64,000 nt of DNA from Gammaproteobacteria bacterium (GTDB taxonomy: Bacteria; Pseudomonadota; Gammaproteobacteria; Steroidobacterales; Steroidobacteraceae), in assembly GCA_016882265.1 (NCBI GenBank), contig VGVB01000007.1, positions 1 to 64,000 of the forward strand, read 5' to 3'. The notes beneath the pieces are model-generated. The model did no database searches. It saw only the letters and a list, made by a program, of their open reading frames with translations, and had not been told where the DNA came from. The position numbers were made by a program, and so were the translations under genes. This document shows positions 33,697 through 45,283 of this stretch, one piece after another (the stretch's first letter is position 1; the number at the start of each line of letters is the position of its first letter).

Positions 33697-34593
33697 TCAG
33701 GCGCCACTCTTCGCCGCCGCGACCGCCCGCTCGAGGAATCCCGCCAGTTCATCCGGCCCCCGGCAGAACCGGATCGGCAGCACCTCGGCGACGGTGACGC
33801 CGGCGGCGGCGAGTGCCGGCAGCCGGGCGCAGGTCGCGGCTTCGTCACAATGGCCATCCGCCCGCAGAACCGGCGCCAGTACGGCGCGACACTCGAAACC
33901 GCTGAAATCGCGACCGGCGGCGACGAACGCATCGCGGATCGCGGCGAGGCCAGCGGTGATCTGCTGCGGCTGCCCGGTGATCGGGATCCAGCCGTCGCCA
34001 TATTCGGCGATGCGCCGGCAGTTGCGCGGCGTCGGCGCCAGGCCAAGCCAGATCGGCAGCCGCGCCTGCACGGGCCGCGGCCACTGGTGGATGCGATCGA
34101 GCGCCAGAGTCCGGCCCTGCCAGGTGACCGGGGCTTCGGACCACAGGCGCCGGCAGGCTGCGAGCTGGTCGTCGAGGATCGCGTAGCGCTGCGAGAAGTC
34201 GACGCCGCTGGCCGCGAATTCCTCGCGCTGCCAGCCGGTGCCGAGGCCGATGTCCACGCGCCCGCGCGACAGCACGTCGAGCGTCGCAAGCTGCTTGGCC
34301 AGCAATGCCGCCGGGCGCACCGGCGCGATCAGCACGCCGGCCGACAGGCGGATCCGCGTGGTCGCGCCGGCGATCGCGGCGAGCGTGACCAGTGGCTCGT
34401 ACCACGGGTAGTCGAGCGGCACCGGGAAGCGGCCGTACGGATAGTGCTCGACGTGCTCGCCCATCACGACGTGGTCGGTCAGGCTGACCTGGTGCACGCC
34501 GCAACGCTCGGCGATGCCGGCGAGCTCCGGGACCGGCGCGAAGTCACCGCCGAACCACTGCTGCAGGCCGAACAGGCCCATGGCCACGCGCAT
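33697..34593 (-). CDS. LLM-class (luciferase-like) F420/flavin-dependent oxidoreductase
   Basis: A 298-residue TIM-barrel protein with WFGGDFAPVPELAGIAERCGVHQVSLTDHVV, TTRIRLSAGVLIAPVRPAALLAKQLATLDVLSRGRVDIGLGTGW (the family's strongest motif) and LGLAPTPRNCRRIAEYGDGWIP. The start MRVAMGLFGLQQW is at 34593; earlier codons in frame are antisense noise. It follows the small SnoaL gene by 23 bp. Such enzymes reduce or oxygenate many organic substrates with F420H2 or FMNH2; the cofactor cannot be told from sequence alone. Confidence 0.9.
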   Translation of the reverse strand: MRVAMGLFGLQQWFGGDFAPVPELAGIAERCGVHQVSLTDHVVMGEHVEHYPYGRFPVPLDYPWYEPLVTLAAIAGATTRIRLSAGVLIAPVRPAALLAKQLATLDVLSRGRVDIGLGTGWQREEFAASGVDFSQRYAILDDQLAACRRLWSEAPVTWQGRTLALDRIHQWPRPVQARLPIWLGLAPTPRNCRRIAEYGDGWIPITGQPQQITAGLAAIRDAFVAAGRDFSGFECRAVLAPVLRADGHCDEAATCARLPALAAAGVTVAEVLPIRFCRGPDELAGFLERAVAAAKSGA

Positions 34594-34616
34594 CGGTCGC
34601 GCCCCCTGCCCTGCCG

Positions 34617-35036
34617 TCACTCCGCCAGCACCGTGTGCGTGATCGCGCCGGGCGCGAGCTGCCGGCGCACGAACACCCAGGCGCCGTCCTGCCGGATCAG
34701 CTCGTCGTCGTAGCGGATGTACCAGTCCTCCTTGACCCGCGCCCCGTCCGGCTCGGCGCGCACGTGGCTGGCGACACAGTAGGTGTAGCCGTGCGCCCGG
34801 TCGCCCTGCACTTCGTGCAGGCTGTTGTGGACGTTGTGCATCGTCCACACATATTTCGCCGCCAGGGTAGCGACGACCTGGGCTGCGTCGGTCATCGCGA
34901 AGCCGGGCCCGGAAATGTCCACGGCGCCCCCGGCGAAGCAGGCGGCGAACGCCACGGCGTCGCGGCGGTCGGCTGCGTCGGCGTAGCGGTAGAGGAGCTG
35001 GCGGATCGCCAGCCGGTCCTCGAGCGTCGGCAGCAT
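34617..35036 (-). CDS. SnoaL/NTF2-like protein
   Basis: A 139-residue alpha+beta barrel protein. MLPTLEDRLAIRQLLYRYADAADRRD is the usual start of this family, followed by FAACFAGGAVDISGPG, a central HNVHNSLHEVQGD and WYIRYDDELIRQDGAWVFVRRQL near the end. The family includes isomerases, dehydratases and hydrolases for ring substrates as well as non-catalytic binders. A very long upstream extension is discarded. It is first in a two-gene minus-strand unit with the LLM oxidoreductase and is divergent from a TonB receptor. Confidence 0.87.
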   Translation of the reverse strand: MLPTLEDRLAIRQLLYRYADAADRRDAVAFAACFAGGAVDISGPGFAMTDAAQVVATLAAKYVWTMHNVHNSLHEVQGDRAHGYTYCVASHVRAEPDGARVKEDWYIRYDDELIRQDGAWVFVRRQLAPGAITHTVLAE

Positions 35037-35135
35037 CGGGGTTCTCCGCGGTGACCGGCGGCCGCAGCTGCCGCGCCGCTCGCGGCGCCGGCCACCGGCA
35101 GTATACCGGCCATCCTCGGCCGGCGGCCGCTGACA

Positions 35136-35174
35136 GTCAATATTCTTGACAACAACGCGGATAGAGGCGATTCT
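35136..35174 (+). promoter_or_regulatory. Promoter of TonB receptor with GTCAA-N5-TTGAC palindrome over the -35
   Basis: The palindrome GTCAA (35136-35140) N5 TTGAC (35146-35150) overlaps a perfect -35 TTGACA (35146-35151). GATTCT at 35169-35174 is a plausible -10 at 17-bp spacing. The same palindrome lies before the KstD-like gene (24710-24724). The 240-bp gap between the divergent genes holds nothing else recognisable; GGGGAG at 35266-35271 is the ribosome-binding site. Confidence 0.6.
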
Positions 35175-35276
35175 CTGCCTCGAACGCCGGCGTTGGCCTG
35201 TCGCAACGGCTTGGCGGCGCGAAAACAGGGCCGCAGCGCCACACATCGGATCGGGCGAGGAACCAGGGGAGCCATC

Positions 35277-37678
<2,402 letters not shown>

Positions 37679-37682
<4 letters not shown>

Positions 37683-39931
37683 CAGGCCTGGCGGTCGGTG
37701 CCGGCGGTGGCCGGTGCGCCCCGTACCAGCCGCCACAGCCGCTCCGGCGTGAGCGGCAGCTCGGTGGCCCGGATGCCGAGCGGGGCCAGCGCGTCGTTGA
37801 CCGCGCACAGGATTGCGGCCGGGGTCCCGTGGATCGCGGCCTCGCCGACCCCCTTGGCGCCGAACGGCGTGAACGGCGACGGCGTCACGACCGAGTCCTT
37901 CGAAGTCGGCGGCACCTCGTGGATAGTCGGCAGCAGGTAATCCATGAACGTCGTCGTGCGTGGCTGGCCGTCGTCGCCGTAGACGTACTCCTCGAGCAGC
38001 GCCATGCCGATCCCCTGCGCGAAGCCGCCGTCGATCATGCCCTCGACCTGCGCCGGATTCAGGCGCGTACCGCAGTCGTCGACCAGCACATAGCGCAGGA
38101 TGCGGAGCGCGCCGGTCTCGCGCTCGATCTCGACCGCGGCGACGTGGCAGGCATTGGCCGCCGTCAGATAGCTCTTCGCCCGACCCTGCTGATCGACGCT
38201 GTTGCGGCCGGGCGCGGTCCAGACGCAGGTCGCCTCGGGGCGCGTTTCGCCGGCGGCCAGCTTCTGCTCGAGCAGATCGGCCGCGCCGAGCAGCGCACCG
38301 GTCAGCGCGACGCCGAGGCGATTGCCGCCGGGCCCGAAGTGCGGTGGCGCGCTCTGCGTGTCCAGGGCCTCGACGCGGATCCGGTCGAGACCCACGCCGA
38401 AGCGGTCGGCGAGGACCTGCGCCGCAATCGTGTGGTGCCCCTGTCCCTCGAGCGCAAAGCCAACCCTGGCGACGAAGCGCCCGTCGTCGTCGAGCGCGAG
38501 CGTCACGCCCTCGGGCACGCGCTCGCCCGGCACGTCGACCAGCGCGTAGAGGTTCCAGTCGAACACGCCGGGCTCGATCGAGCAGGCGACGCCCACGCCG
38601 AACAGCCGTCCGGCCGCGCGCGCCTCCGCCTGTGCGCGGCGCAGCCCGGCGTAATCGGCCCGCGCCAGCGCGCGGTCCAGTACGGCCGCATAGTCACCGC
38701 TGTCGTATTCGTTGCCGCTCGGGATCGTAAACGGGAAGCGGTCGCGCGGGATGAAGTTCCGGCGGCGCAGCTCCGCCGGGTCGATCCCGAGATCGCGTGC
38801 GGCGACGTCGAGCATTGCCTCGAGGACCGCGGTGTGCGGCGGGATGCCCATGCCGCGGTACGGACCCGCCGGCAGCTTGTTGGTTGCGACCACCGTGACG
38901 TCGTAGGCCGCCGCTGGAATCGCGTAGCTGCCGGTGAAGCTGGCCAGCGGTCGTACCGCAGAGATCGCGCCGAAGCCCTCGCCATTGGCGCCGAGGTCAT
39001 CGAGCAGCGTGACCGAGAAACCGGTGATCGTGCCGTCGCGCCGCACCGCGAGCGCGGCTTCGTACCAACGGTCCCAGGCCTGGCTGCTGCCGCCGATCAG
39101 GTACTCGATTCGGTCCTCGATCCACTTGACCGGCCGACCGCCGCTCCGCAGCGACAGCAGCGCGGCGATGTCGGTGCCGCGCCCGCCATTCTTGCCGCCG
39201 AAGCTGCCGCCGTGCGGATGCGGCACCAGGCGGAGCTGCTCGGGGGCGAGACGCAGCGACGCCAGTCGGCCCAGCGCGATGTGCGCCGGCGCCTGGAAGC
39301 TGCCGTGGCAGGTCAGGCCGCCATCGCTGGCGTTCCACTGCGCGATCACGCCGAAGTTCTCGAGCGCATTGGCGCCGGCGCGGTGGAAGCGGAACGCCCC
39401 GGTCAGGATCCGATCGGCCCCACCGAACGCGCTGGCGACGTCGCCCCATTCGAAGGCGCGACGGTAGACGACGTTCGTATCCTTGTCCGGGAACAGCCGC
39501 GGGCTGTCCGCCGCGGCGGCGCGCCGCGGATCCATGACCGCCGGCAGTTCTTCGTATTCGACGACGATGCGTTCGAGCGCATCTTCCGCGACCGCGCGGC
39601 TGATCGCGGCGATCGCAGCCACCGGCTCGCCGACGAAGCGGACCCGGTCGACGGCCAGGCACAGCGTGCCCCAGCCGTTCGGAACGCTGGCCGCCGGCGC
39701 GGCCCGCTCCTGCGCATCGGCGCCGGTCACGACCGCGGCGACGCCGGCGAGCGCCGCCGCCGCAGTAACGTCCACGCGCCGGATGCGTGCGTGCGCGTGC
39801 GGGCTGCGCAGGATCGCGCAGTGCAGGCAGCCCGGTGGTTCGAAGTTATCAATGAACGCGGCGCTACCGGTGACGAGCAGCGGGTCCTCGACGCGGGGAA
39901 CGGACTGGCCGACGTAGCGTGGCGGCTGCAT
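37679..39931 (-). CDS. Xanthine-dehydrogenase-family molybdenum hydroxylase, large subunit (paralogue)
   Basis: A 750-residue homologue of the protein at 26496-28922: RYVGQSVPRVEDPLLVTG, GGSFGGKNGGRGTDIAALL, PYRGMGIPPHTAV, HFGPGGNRLGVALTG, DDCGTRLNPAQVEGMIDGG, GAKGVGEAAIHGTPAAIL with the active Glu. It lacks roughly 50 residues present in the paralogue just before the VWTAPGRN block. Again no partner FAD or iron-sulfur subunit is nearby. It ends convergently with the TonB receptor (4-bp overlap at CTAG) and is divergent from rsmG. Likely a hydroxylase of a related substrate; AYxCSFR of CO dehydrogenase is absent. Confidence 0.9.
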
Positions 39932-39998
39932 GGACGGAAGGCACTACCGTAGACGGTTGATGGTACCGTATCCATGGATAGGGCAGGTCGATCAGTCC

Positions 39999-40679
39999 AT
40001 GGCAACCAGGCGCGCGTCTCCCGGGCATCGGGCGGTCGTCCGACCGCTGCACGGCGGCACGCTCAGGGACGAACTGGCCGCCGGCGCCCGGGCGCTGGGC
40101 CTCGCGCCCGATGAGCAGCAGCTTGCTGCGCTGCTCGCGCTGCAGGCCGAACTCGCCGACTGGAACCAGCATTTCAACCTGACCGCGATCCGCGCTCCGG
40201 GCGAGATGCTGCGCAAGCACCTGCTGGATTCGCTGGCGGTGCGACCGTTCCTCGGCGGCCGGACCATCGCCGATGTCGGCACCGGCGCCGGCTTCCCCGG
40301 CCTGCCGCTCGCGATCGTCGATCCGGCCCGGCAGTACACGCTGATCGAGGCGACCGGCAAGAAGGCGCGCTTCGTCGCCCACGCCGTGGAGCGGCTCGGC
40401 CTCGGCAACGTCGTCGTGATCAATGTGCGGGCCGAGACCTGGCGGCCGCCGGCGCCGTTCGACCGGGTGCTGGCGCGGGCGCTCGGGCCACTCGCGGACT
40501 TCATCCGGGTCGCCGGCCATCTCTGCCAGCCAGCCGGCCGGCTGCTGGCGCTGAAGGGCCGCTATCCGGCCGACGAAGTGCGGGCGCTGCCGCGCGGCTG
40601 GCAGTTGCTGGCGACGCACCCGCTGCATATCCCCGGCCTGGCCGCACAGCGGCATCTGCTGGAGCTGGCAAGGTCCTGA
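39999..40679 (+). CDS. rsmG: 16S rRNA (guanine527-N7)-methyltransferase RsmG (GidB)
   Basis: A 226-residue SAM-dependent methyltransferase. It has the family segment WNQHFNLTAIRAPGEMLRKHLLDSLAV, the SAM-binding motif IADVGTGAGFPGLPLAIV, EATGKKARFV, and VLARALGPLADFI. It modifies G527 of 16S rRNA in the 530 loop. ATG 39999 gives the normal length; in-frame ATGs at 39930 and 39960 would extend into the divergent promoter, where ACCGT-AG-ACGGT (39946-39957) and TATCCATGGATA (39969-39980) are small palindromes. Normally follows mnmG directly; here it is about 31 kb away. Confidence 0.95.
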   Translation: MATRRASPGHRAVVRPLHGGTLRDELAAGARALGLAPDEQQLAALLALQAELADWNQHFNLTAIRAPGEMLRKHLLDSLAVRPFLGGRTIADVGTGAGFPGLPLAIVDPARQYTLIEATGKKARFVAHAVERLGLGNVVVINVRAETWRPPAPFDRVLARALGPLADFIRVAGHLCQPAGRLLALKGRYPADEVRALPRGWQLLATHPLHIPGLAAQRHLLELARS

Positions 40680-40750
40680 TGCGGCAGGTCGCAGTTCCGC
40701 TATCGATGATTGTCCGGTATCTTCACGCAGTGGACCTGAGTTGCCTTTGA

Positions 40751-40807
40751 CGTGAGTCGGGGCCGGCCGGGCCCGGCGAATTTCTGCTGCAACCGATCAG
40801 ACTCACG
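40751..40807 (+). promoter_or_regulatory. Long inverted repeat in the leader of the 2-oxoacid oxidoreductase operon
   Basis: CGTGAGTC (40751-40758) is perfectly inverted as GACTCACG (40800-40807), with 41 bp between that contain further G/C-rich symmetry (GGGCCGGCCGGGCCC). It ends 14 bp before the GTG start, so an mRNA stem could influence translation, or the arms could be two operator half-sites. The rest of 40680-40821 shows nothing recognisable. Confidence 0.4.
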
Positions 40808-40821
40808 CACCGAGGTTGTCC

Positions 40822-42612
40822 GTGCCGCTCAGCCCTGTTCCGCAGTCCGCGCCCGGACCCGACAGCGCCCCGCGCAGCTTTTCTCTGGCCATCGCCGGCA
40901 GCGGCGGCGCCGGCGTGATGACCGCCGGCACGCTGCTGCTCGATGCGGCGGCGCGCGCCGGCCTCTACGGCCTGATGGTCCGCACCAGCGGCCCGCAGAT
41001 CCGCGGCGGCGAGGCCGCGGCACTGCTGCGCCTCGGGCCGCAGCCGCTGGCGACGCTGGACGACCGGTTCGACATGCTGCTGGCCATCGACTGGCAGAAC
41101 CTGCACCGCTTCGCCGACGAAGTGCCGCTGGGGCCGGGCAGCCTGCTGGTCGGCGACAGCGGCGAGGGCGATCCGCCCGCGGCCCTGCTGGCCAGCGGCG
41201 CGCACGCGGTCGCGCTGCCGCTGAAGAAGACCGTCAAGGGCGTGGCCGGCGCCTGGGTCAACATGGTCGCGCTGGGATTTGGCGGCGCGATCGTCGGACT
41301 GCCGCTCGCGGCGCTCGAGGCGGCACTGCGCGCGAGCTGGAAGCGCAGCCCGCCGGCGCTGGATGCGAACCTGGCCGTGCTGCGCCACGGTTTCGGCTTC
41401 GCCGCGGGACTGGACGGCCACCGCCCGGCAGCCTTGTCCATGCCGGCCACAGCGCCACCCGGCCGCTGGTCGATCAGCGGCAACGAGGCCGCCGGCTTCG
41501 GCGCGATCCGCGCGGGCGTGCGTTTCGTCGCTGCCTACCCGATCACGCCCGCGACCGAACTGCTCGAGTGGATGGCGCCGGCGCTGGAGAAGGTGGGCGG
41601 TACGCTGCTGCAGGCTGAGGATGAGCTGGCTTCGATCAACATGATCATCGGTGCCGCCTATGGTGGCGTACCGTCGCTGACGGCGACCGCCGGACCCGGC
41701 ATTTCGCTGATGGCCGAGGCCATCGGTCTCGCGGTTGCCGCGGAGGTGCCGATCGTGATCGTCGACGTGATGCGCGGCGGTCCTTCGACCGGGATCCCGG
41801 CCAAGAGCGAGCAGAGCGACCTGTCTTTCGCGGTCGCCGGCCTGCACGGCGATGCGCCGCGGCTGGTGCTGGCGCCGACCTCGATCGGTGATTGCCTGAC
41901 GACCACCGAATGGGCGGTGCGGCTCGCCGAGACCTTGCAGGCGCCGGCGATCGTGCTGTCCGACCAGTTCATGGGCCAGTCGCGCGCTGTCGTCGACCGG
42001 CCGGCGGGCGCGGGCGGCCCGGCGCCGAGACTGGTGGTCGCAGGGAACACGCCGGATTACCTGCGTTACGCCGATACTCCGTCCGGTATCTCGTCGATGG
42101 CGATCCCCGGTACTCCGGGCACGATGTACACGGCCGACGGCCTCGAGCACACGGAAAAGGGCATTCCGAGCAGCCAGGCGGGCGACCACAGCCGCCAGCT
42201 CGACAAGCGCCGGCGCAAGCTCGAACAGTTCGATTACGGGCCGCGCTGGGCCGACGTCGAGGGTGATGCGGCGCTCGCGATCATTACCTTCGGCTCGACC
42301 AGCGGGGCGGTGCGCGAAGCGATTGCGCGCTGCGCGGCTGCCGGCGTGGCGCTGCGGCTGGTGGCGCTGCGGTTGCTGGCACCGCTGCAGGCGGCGGCGC
42401 TCGCCCAGGCGCTGGCCGGAGTGCGCGAGGTGCTGGTGGTCGAGCAGAACCACGAGGGCCAGTTGCTGCGCTACCTGCGCAGCCGCTGCGACCTGCCGGG
42501 GCGCGCGACCGGACTGCATCGCCCGGGACCGCTGCCGCTGCGACCGGCCGAGCTGACCGCGGCGTTCATGGACTGGGCGGCGCAGCAGGATCACGGCGAG
42601 GGGCGGGCATGA
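40822..42612 (+). CDS. korA: 2-oxoacid:ferredoxin oxidoreductase, fused gamma-alpha subunit (KorA-type)
   Basis: A 596-residue subunit. The N-terminal gamma domain (residues about 15-190) has AIAGSGGAGVMTAGTLLLDAA and RTSGPQIRGGEAAALLRLG; the alpha domain follows with GNEAAGFGAIRAGVRFVAAYPITPATELLEWM (YPITP) and a C-terminal domain with VEQNHEGQLLRYLRS. This gamma-alpha fusion is typical of two-subunit 2-oxoglutarate (or pyruvate/oxoacid):ferredoxin oxidoreductases. CGAGG precedes the GTG at 40822; a TTG at 40816 is less likely. The beta subunit follows with an ATGA overlap. Which oxoacid is used is not certain. Confidence 0.92.
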   Translation: MPLSPVPQSAPGPDSAPRSFSLAIAGSGGAGVMTAGTLLLDAAARAGLYGLMVRTSGPQIRGGEAAALLRLGPQPLATLDDRFDMLLAIDWQNLHRFADEVPLGPGSLLVGDSGEGDPPAALLASGAHAVALPLKKTVKGVAGAWVNMVALGFGGAIVGLPLAALEAALRASWKRSPPALDANLAVLRHGFGFAAGLDGHRPAALSMPATAPPGRWSISGNEAAGFGAIRAGVRFVAAYPITPATELLEWMAPALEKVGGTLLQAEDELASINMIIGAAYGGVPSLTATAGPGISLMAEAIGLAVAAEVPIVIVDVMRGGPSTGIPAKSEQSDLSFAVAGLHGDAPRLVLAPTSIGDCLTTTEWAVRLAETLQAPAIVLSDQFMGQSRAVVDRPAGAGGPAPRLVVAGNTPDYLRYADTPSGISSMAIPGTPGTMYTADGLEHTEKGIPSSQAGDHSRQLDKRRRKLEQFDYGPRWADVEGDAALAIITFGSTSGAVREAIARCAAAGVALRLVALRLLAPLQAAALAQALAGVREVLVVEQNHEGQLLRYLRSRCDLPGRATGLHRPGPLPLRPAELTAAFMDWAAQQDHGEGRA

Positions 42613-43451
42613 ACGAAGTGGCAGCACCGGTGGAGACGGCGGCTTTCGCCGCCGCCGACTACAAGTCAGGGTACAAGCCGGTCTGGTGCCCCGGTTGCGG
42701 CGACTACGGCGTGCTGGGCGGATTGACCCGGGCGCTGGCGATCCTGCAGTTGCCGCCGCACCAGGTGGCGGTGGTATCGGGAATCGGCTGTTCCTCGCGG
42801 ATTCCGGCCTACACGTCCTGTTACGGTTTCCACGGCGTGCACGGCCGCGCACTTGCTGCTGGTACCGGGCTCAAGGTCGCGCGGCCGGACCTCACGGTCA
42901 TCGTCGCCGGCGGCGATGGTGACGGCTACTCGATCGGCGGCAATCACTTCCTGCACGCCTGCCGGCGCAACGTCGACCTGACCTACATCGTCATGGACAA
43001 CCATGTCTACGGCATGACCAAGGGCCAGGCCTCGCCGACGACCGAGCCCGACTGGAACAGCAAGCTGACGCCGGGCGGTACCGGCGTGCGTTCGTTCCAT
43101 CCGCTGGTGATCGCGCTGGCGGCGGGCGCCAACTTCGTCGCCCGCGCTTTTTCCGGCGATTCGGGCGGTGCGGCCGAAATCATCGCGCAGGCGATCCGTC
43201 ATCCCGGATTCTCGTTCGTCGAAGTGCTGTCGCCCTGCGTGACGTTCCGCCCGGAGCAGAAGGACTGGAAGCAGGCGGTGCGGCGTACGGAGATTCCCGC
43301 GACCGCCGACCCGGCCCAGGCCGCGCGCCGCATCATGACCGACGACGGCTTCAACATCGGCGTGCTGTACGCCGGCGACCGCCCGGTCTATGGCCGCACG
43401 CACGGCACCGGCATCGCGCCCGCGGAACTCGAAGGGGAGTTTGCGCTGTGA
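42609..43451 (+). CDS. korB: 2-oxoacid:ferredoxin oxidoreductase beta subunit (KorB-type)
   Basis: A 280-residue thiamine-diphosphate subunit. WCPGCGDYGVLGGL and SGIGCSSRIPAY provide cysteines for the [4Fe-4S] cluster, and GGDGDGYSIGGNHFLHACRRNVDLTYIVMDNHVYGMTKGQ is the TPP/Mg site. CVTFRPEQKDWKQ closes the conserved core. It decarboxylates a 2-oxoacid together with the gamma-alpha subunit and passes electrons to ferredoxin. Coupled by ATGA to the preceding gene and by GTGA to a ferritin-like gene. No ferredoxin gene is in this operon. Confidence 0.93.
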   Translation: MNEVAAPVETAAFAAADYKSGYKPVWCPGCGDYGVLGGLTRALAILQLPPHQVAVVSGIGCSSRIPAYTSCYGFHGVHGRALAAGTGLKVARPDLTVIVAGGDGDGYSIGGNHFLHACRRNVDLTYIVMDNHVYGMTKGQASPTTEPDWNSKLTPGGTGVRSFHPLVIALAAGANFVARAFSGDSGGAAEIIAQAIRHPGFSFVEVLSPCVTFRPEQKDWKQAVRRTEIPATADPAQAARRIMTDDGFNIGVLYAGDRPVYGRTHGTGIAPAELEGEFAL

Positions 43452-43981
43452 ACCCACCGACCCAGTGGCCGCCGCGGCCCGCGACCATCGAGGAGATGAT
43501 GCTGCAGGCGCTGGCGATGGAGCGCGAGGCGGTGGCGCGGTACAGTGAGCTCGCGGACATCATGGAGACCCACAACAACCGCGAGGTCGCCGAGCTGTTC
43601 CAGCGGATGGCCGGTTACGAACAGCACCACGTGGACCACATCCTCGAAGACATGCACTGGCCGCGCAACATCGTGACGCCGCGCTACGGCGGCATCTGGA
43701 CGGCGCCCGACGGGCCGGAGGCCGTGCCGCTCGAGGACATGCACTACCTGATGCTGCCCTGGCACGCGCTGCAGCTCGCGCTGGCCGCGGAACAGCGCGC
43801 CCACGATTTCTTCGACGGCCTGGCGCGCGAGGCCGCGAGCGACGCGATCCGCAAGGCCGCGCTGGAAATGCGTGCGGAGGAGGCCGAGCATGTCGAGCTG
43901 GTCAGGGCATGGCTGGCGAAGGTGCCGCAGCCAGATTCCGACTGGGCGGCGGACCCCGATCCGCCGCGTCACACCGACTGA
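43448..43981 (+). CDS. Ferritin-like (rubrerythrin/bacterioferritin-type) diiron protein
   Basis: A 177-residue four-helix-bundle protein. Acidic iron ligands occur in EREAVARYSELADIM, RMAGYEQHHVDHILED (ExxH), LALAAEQRAHDFF and RAEEAEHVELV (ExxH), matching the rubrerythrin-like diiron site. The GTG start lies inside the korB stop (GTGA), so it is made together with the oxygen-sensitive oxidoreductase. A protective role (peroxide or oxygen removal, or iron supply) for that enzyme is an inference from this coupling. There is no rubredoxin domain. Confidence 0.82.
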   Translation: MNPPTQWPPRPATIEEMMLQALAMEREAVARYSELADIMETHNNREVAELFQRMAGYEQHHVDHILEDMHWPRNIVTPRYGGIWTAPDGPEAVPLEDMHYLMLPWHALQLALAAEQRAHDFFDGLAREAASDAIRKAALEMRAEEAEHVELVRAWLAKVPQPDSDWAADPDPPRHTD

Positions 43982-44029
43982 GCGGGCCGCTCCGGTGCCG
44001 CCGGCCGGCAGCGCCGCGCTGAGGATTGC

Positions 44030-45283
44030 ATGAGACCGAGGAAGTCCGGCCGCTTCGTCAGCCAGCTCACGCGGACCACGATGGCCGTGGTGATGGCCGG
44101 CGGCCGCGGTGAGCGTCTGCGGCAGTTGACCCGCAGTCGCGCCAAGCCGGCGATGCCGTTCGCCGGCAAGTACCGGATCATCGACTTCTCGCTGTCGAAC
44201 TGCGTCAATTCCGGCATCCGCCAGATTCTCGTGCTGACCCAGTACCGGGCCAATTCGCTGATCCAGCACATCCAGCGCGGCTGGGGCTACCTGCGCGGCG
44301 AGCTCGGCGAGTTCGTGCAGCTGGTGCCGGCGCAGCAGCAGATCGGCGAGCTGTGGTACCGCGGCACCGCCGACGCCGTGTACCAGAACCTCGACCTGAT
44401 CGAGACCTGGCGCCCGGACCTCGTGCTGGTGCTGGCCGGTGACCACGTCTACAAGATGGACTACGGTCCGATGATCGCCTTCCACGTCGAGCAGGCGGCG
44501 GATGTGACGGTCGGCGCGGTGCAGGTACCGCTGGCGCGGGCGCGGGAGTTCGGGGTCATGACGGTGGACCGCAGCCAGCGCGTGCTGCGCTTCGACGAGA
44601 AGCCGGCGCGGCCCGAGCCGATGCCCGGCCGTGCCGACCTCGCGCTGGCCTCGATGGGCATCTACGTGTTCGGCCGTGAGTTCCTGCGGGCGCGGCTCCA
44701 GCGCGATGCGGAGGATCCGGAGTCGCGGCACGATTTCGGCCACGACATCATTCCGGACATGATCGGCAACGCGCGGGTCTTCGCCTGGCCATTCCAGGAC
44801 GTACAGACCAGGGCGCAGGCCTACTGGCGCGACGTCGGCACCGTCGACGCGTTCTACGAGGCCAACATGGAGCTGGTGTACGTGACGCCCGAGCTCAACC
44901 TGTACGACGAGGACTGGCCGATCTGGACCTACCAGGAACACGCGCCGGGCGCGAAGTTCGTGCTCGACGAGGATGGCCGCCGGGGCGAGGCGATCAACTC
45001 GATCGTCGCCGGTGGCGTCATCGTCTCGGGCGCGACCGTGCGTGAATCGCTGCTGTTCTTCCACGTGCACGTGGACGAGCGCTCACAGATCCACCGCTCC
45101 GTGCTGTTGCCGCACGTGCGGGTCGGGCGGCGCTGCCGCATCCAGCGCGCGATCATCGACGAGGGCTGCGTGATTCCGGACGACACCGTCATCGGTGCGG
45201 ATCCGGACGCCGACCGGCAGCGCTTTCACGTTACCGACAGCGGCGTCGTGCTGGTCACCGCCGACATGCTGAACGGCGCATGA
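44030..45283 (+). CDS. glgC: Glucose-1-phosphate adenylyltransferase
   Basis: A 417-residue ADP-glucose pyrophosphorylase: nucleotide loop VVMAGGRGERLRQLTRSRAKPAMPFAGKYRIIDFSLSNC, WYRGTADAVYQN, VLVLAGDHVYKMDY, FDEKPARP and a left-handed beta-helix C-terminus (INSIVAGGVIVSGATVRES). It makes ADP-glucose for glycogen synthesis. No other glycogen gene is present in the window. Its stop overlaps the parA start (ATGA at 45280-45283), an odd coupling of carbon storage to chromosome partition; this and the korAB genes fill the space between rsmG and parA. Confidence 0.95.
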   Translation: MRPRKSGRFVSQLTRTTMAVVMAGGRGERLRQLTRSRAKPAMPFAGKYRIIDFSLSNCVNSGIRQILVLTQYRANSLIQHIQRGWGYLRGELGEFVQLVPAQQQIGELWYRGTADAVYQNLDLIETWRPDLVLVLAGDHVYKMDYGPMIAFHVEQAADVTVGAVQVPLARAREFGVMTVDRSQRVLRFDEKPARPEPMPGRADLALASMGIYVFGREFLRARLQRDAEDPESRHDFGHDIIPDMIGNARVFAWPFQDVQTRAQAYWRDVGTVDAFYEANMELVYVTPELNLYDEDWPIWTYQEHAPGAKFVLDEDGRRGEAINSIVAGGVIVSGATVRESLLFFHVHVDERSQIHRSVLLPHVRVGRRCRIQRAIIDEGCVIPDDTVIGADPDADRQRFHVTDSGVVLVTADMLNGA

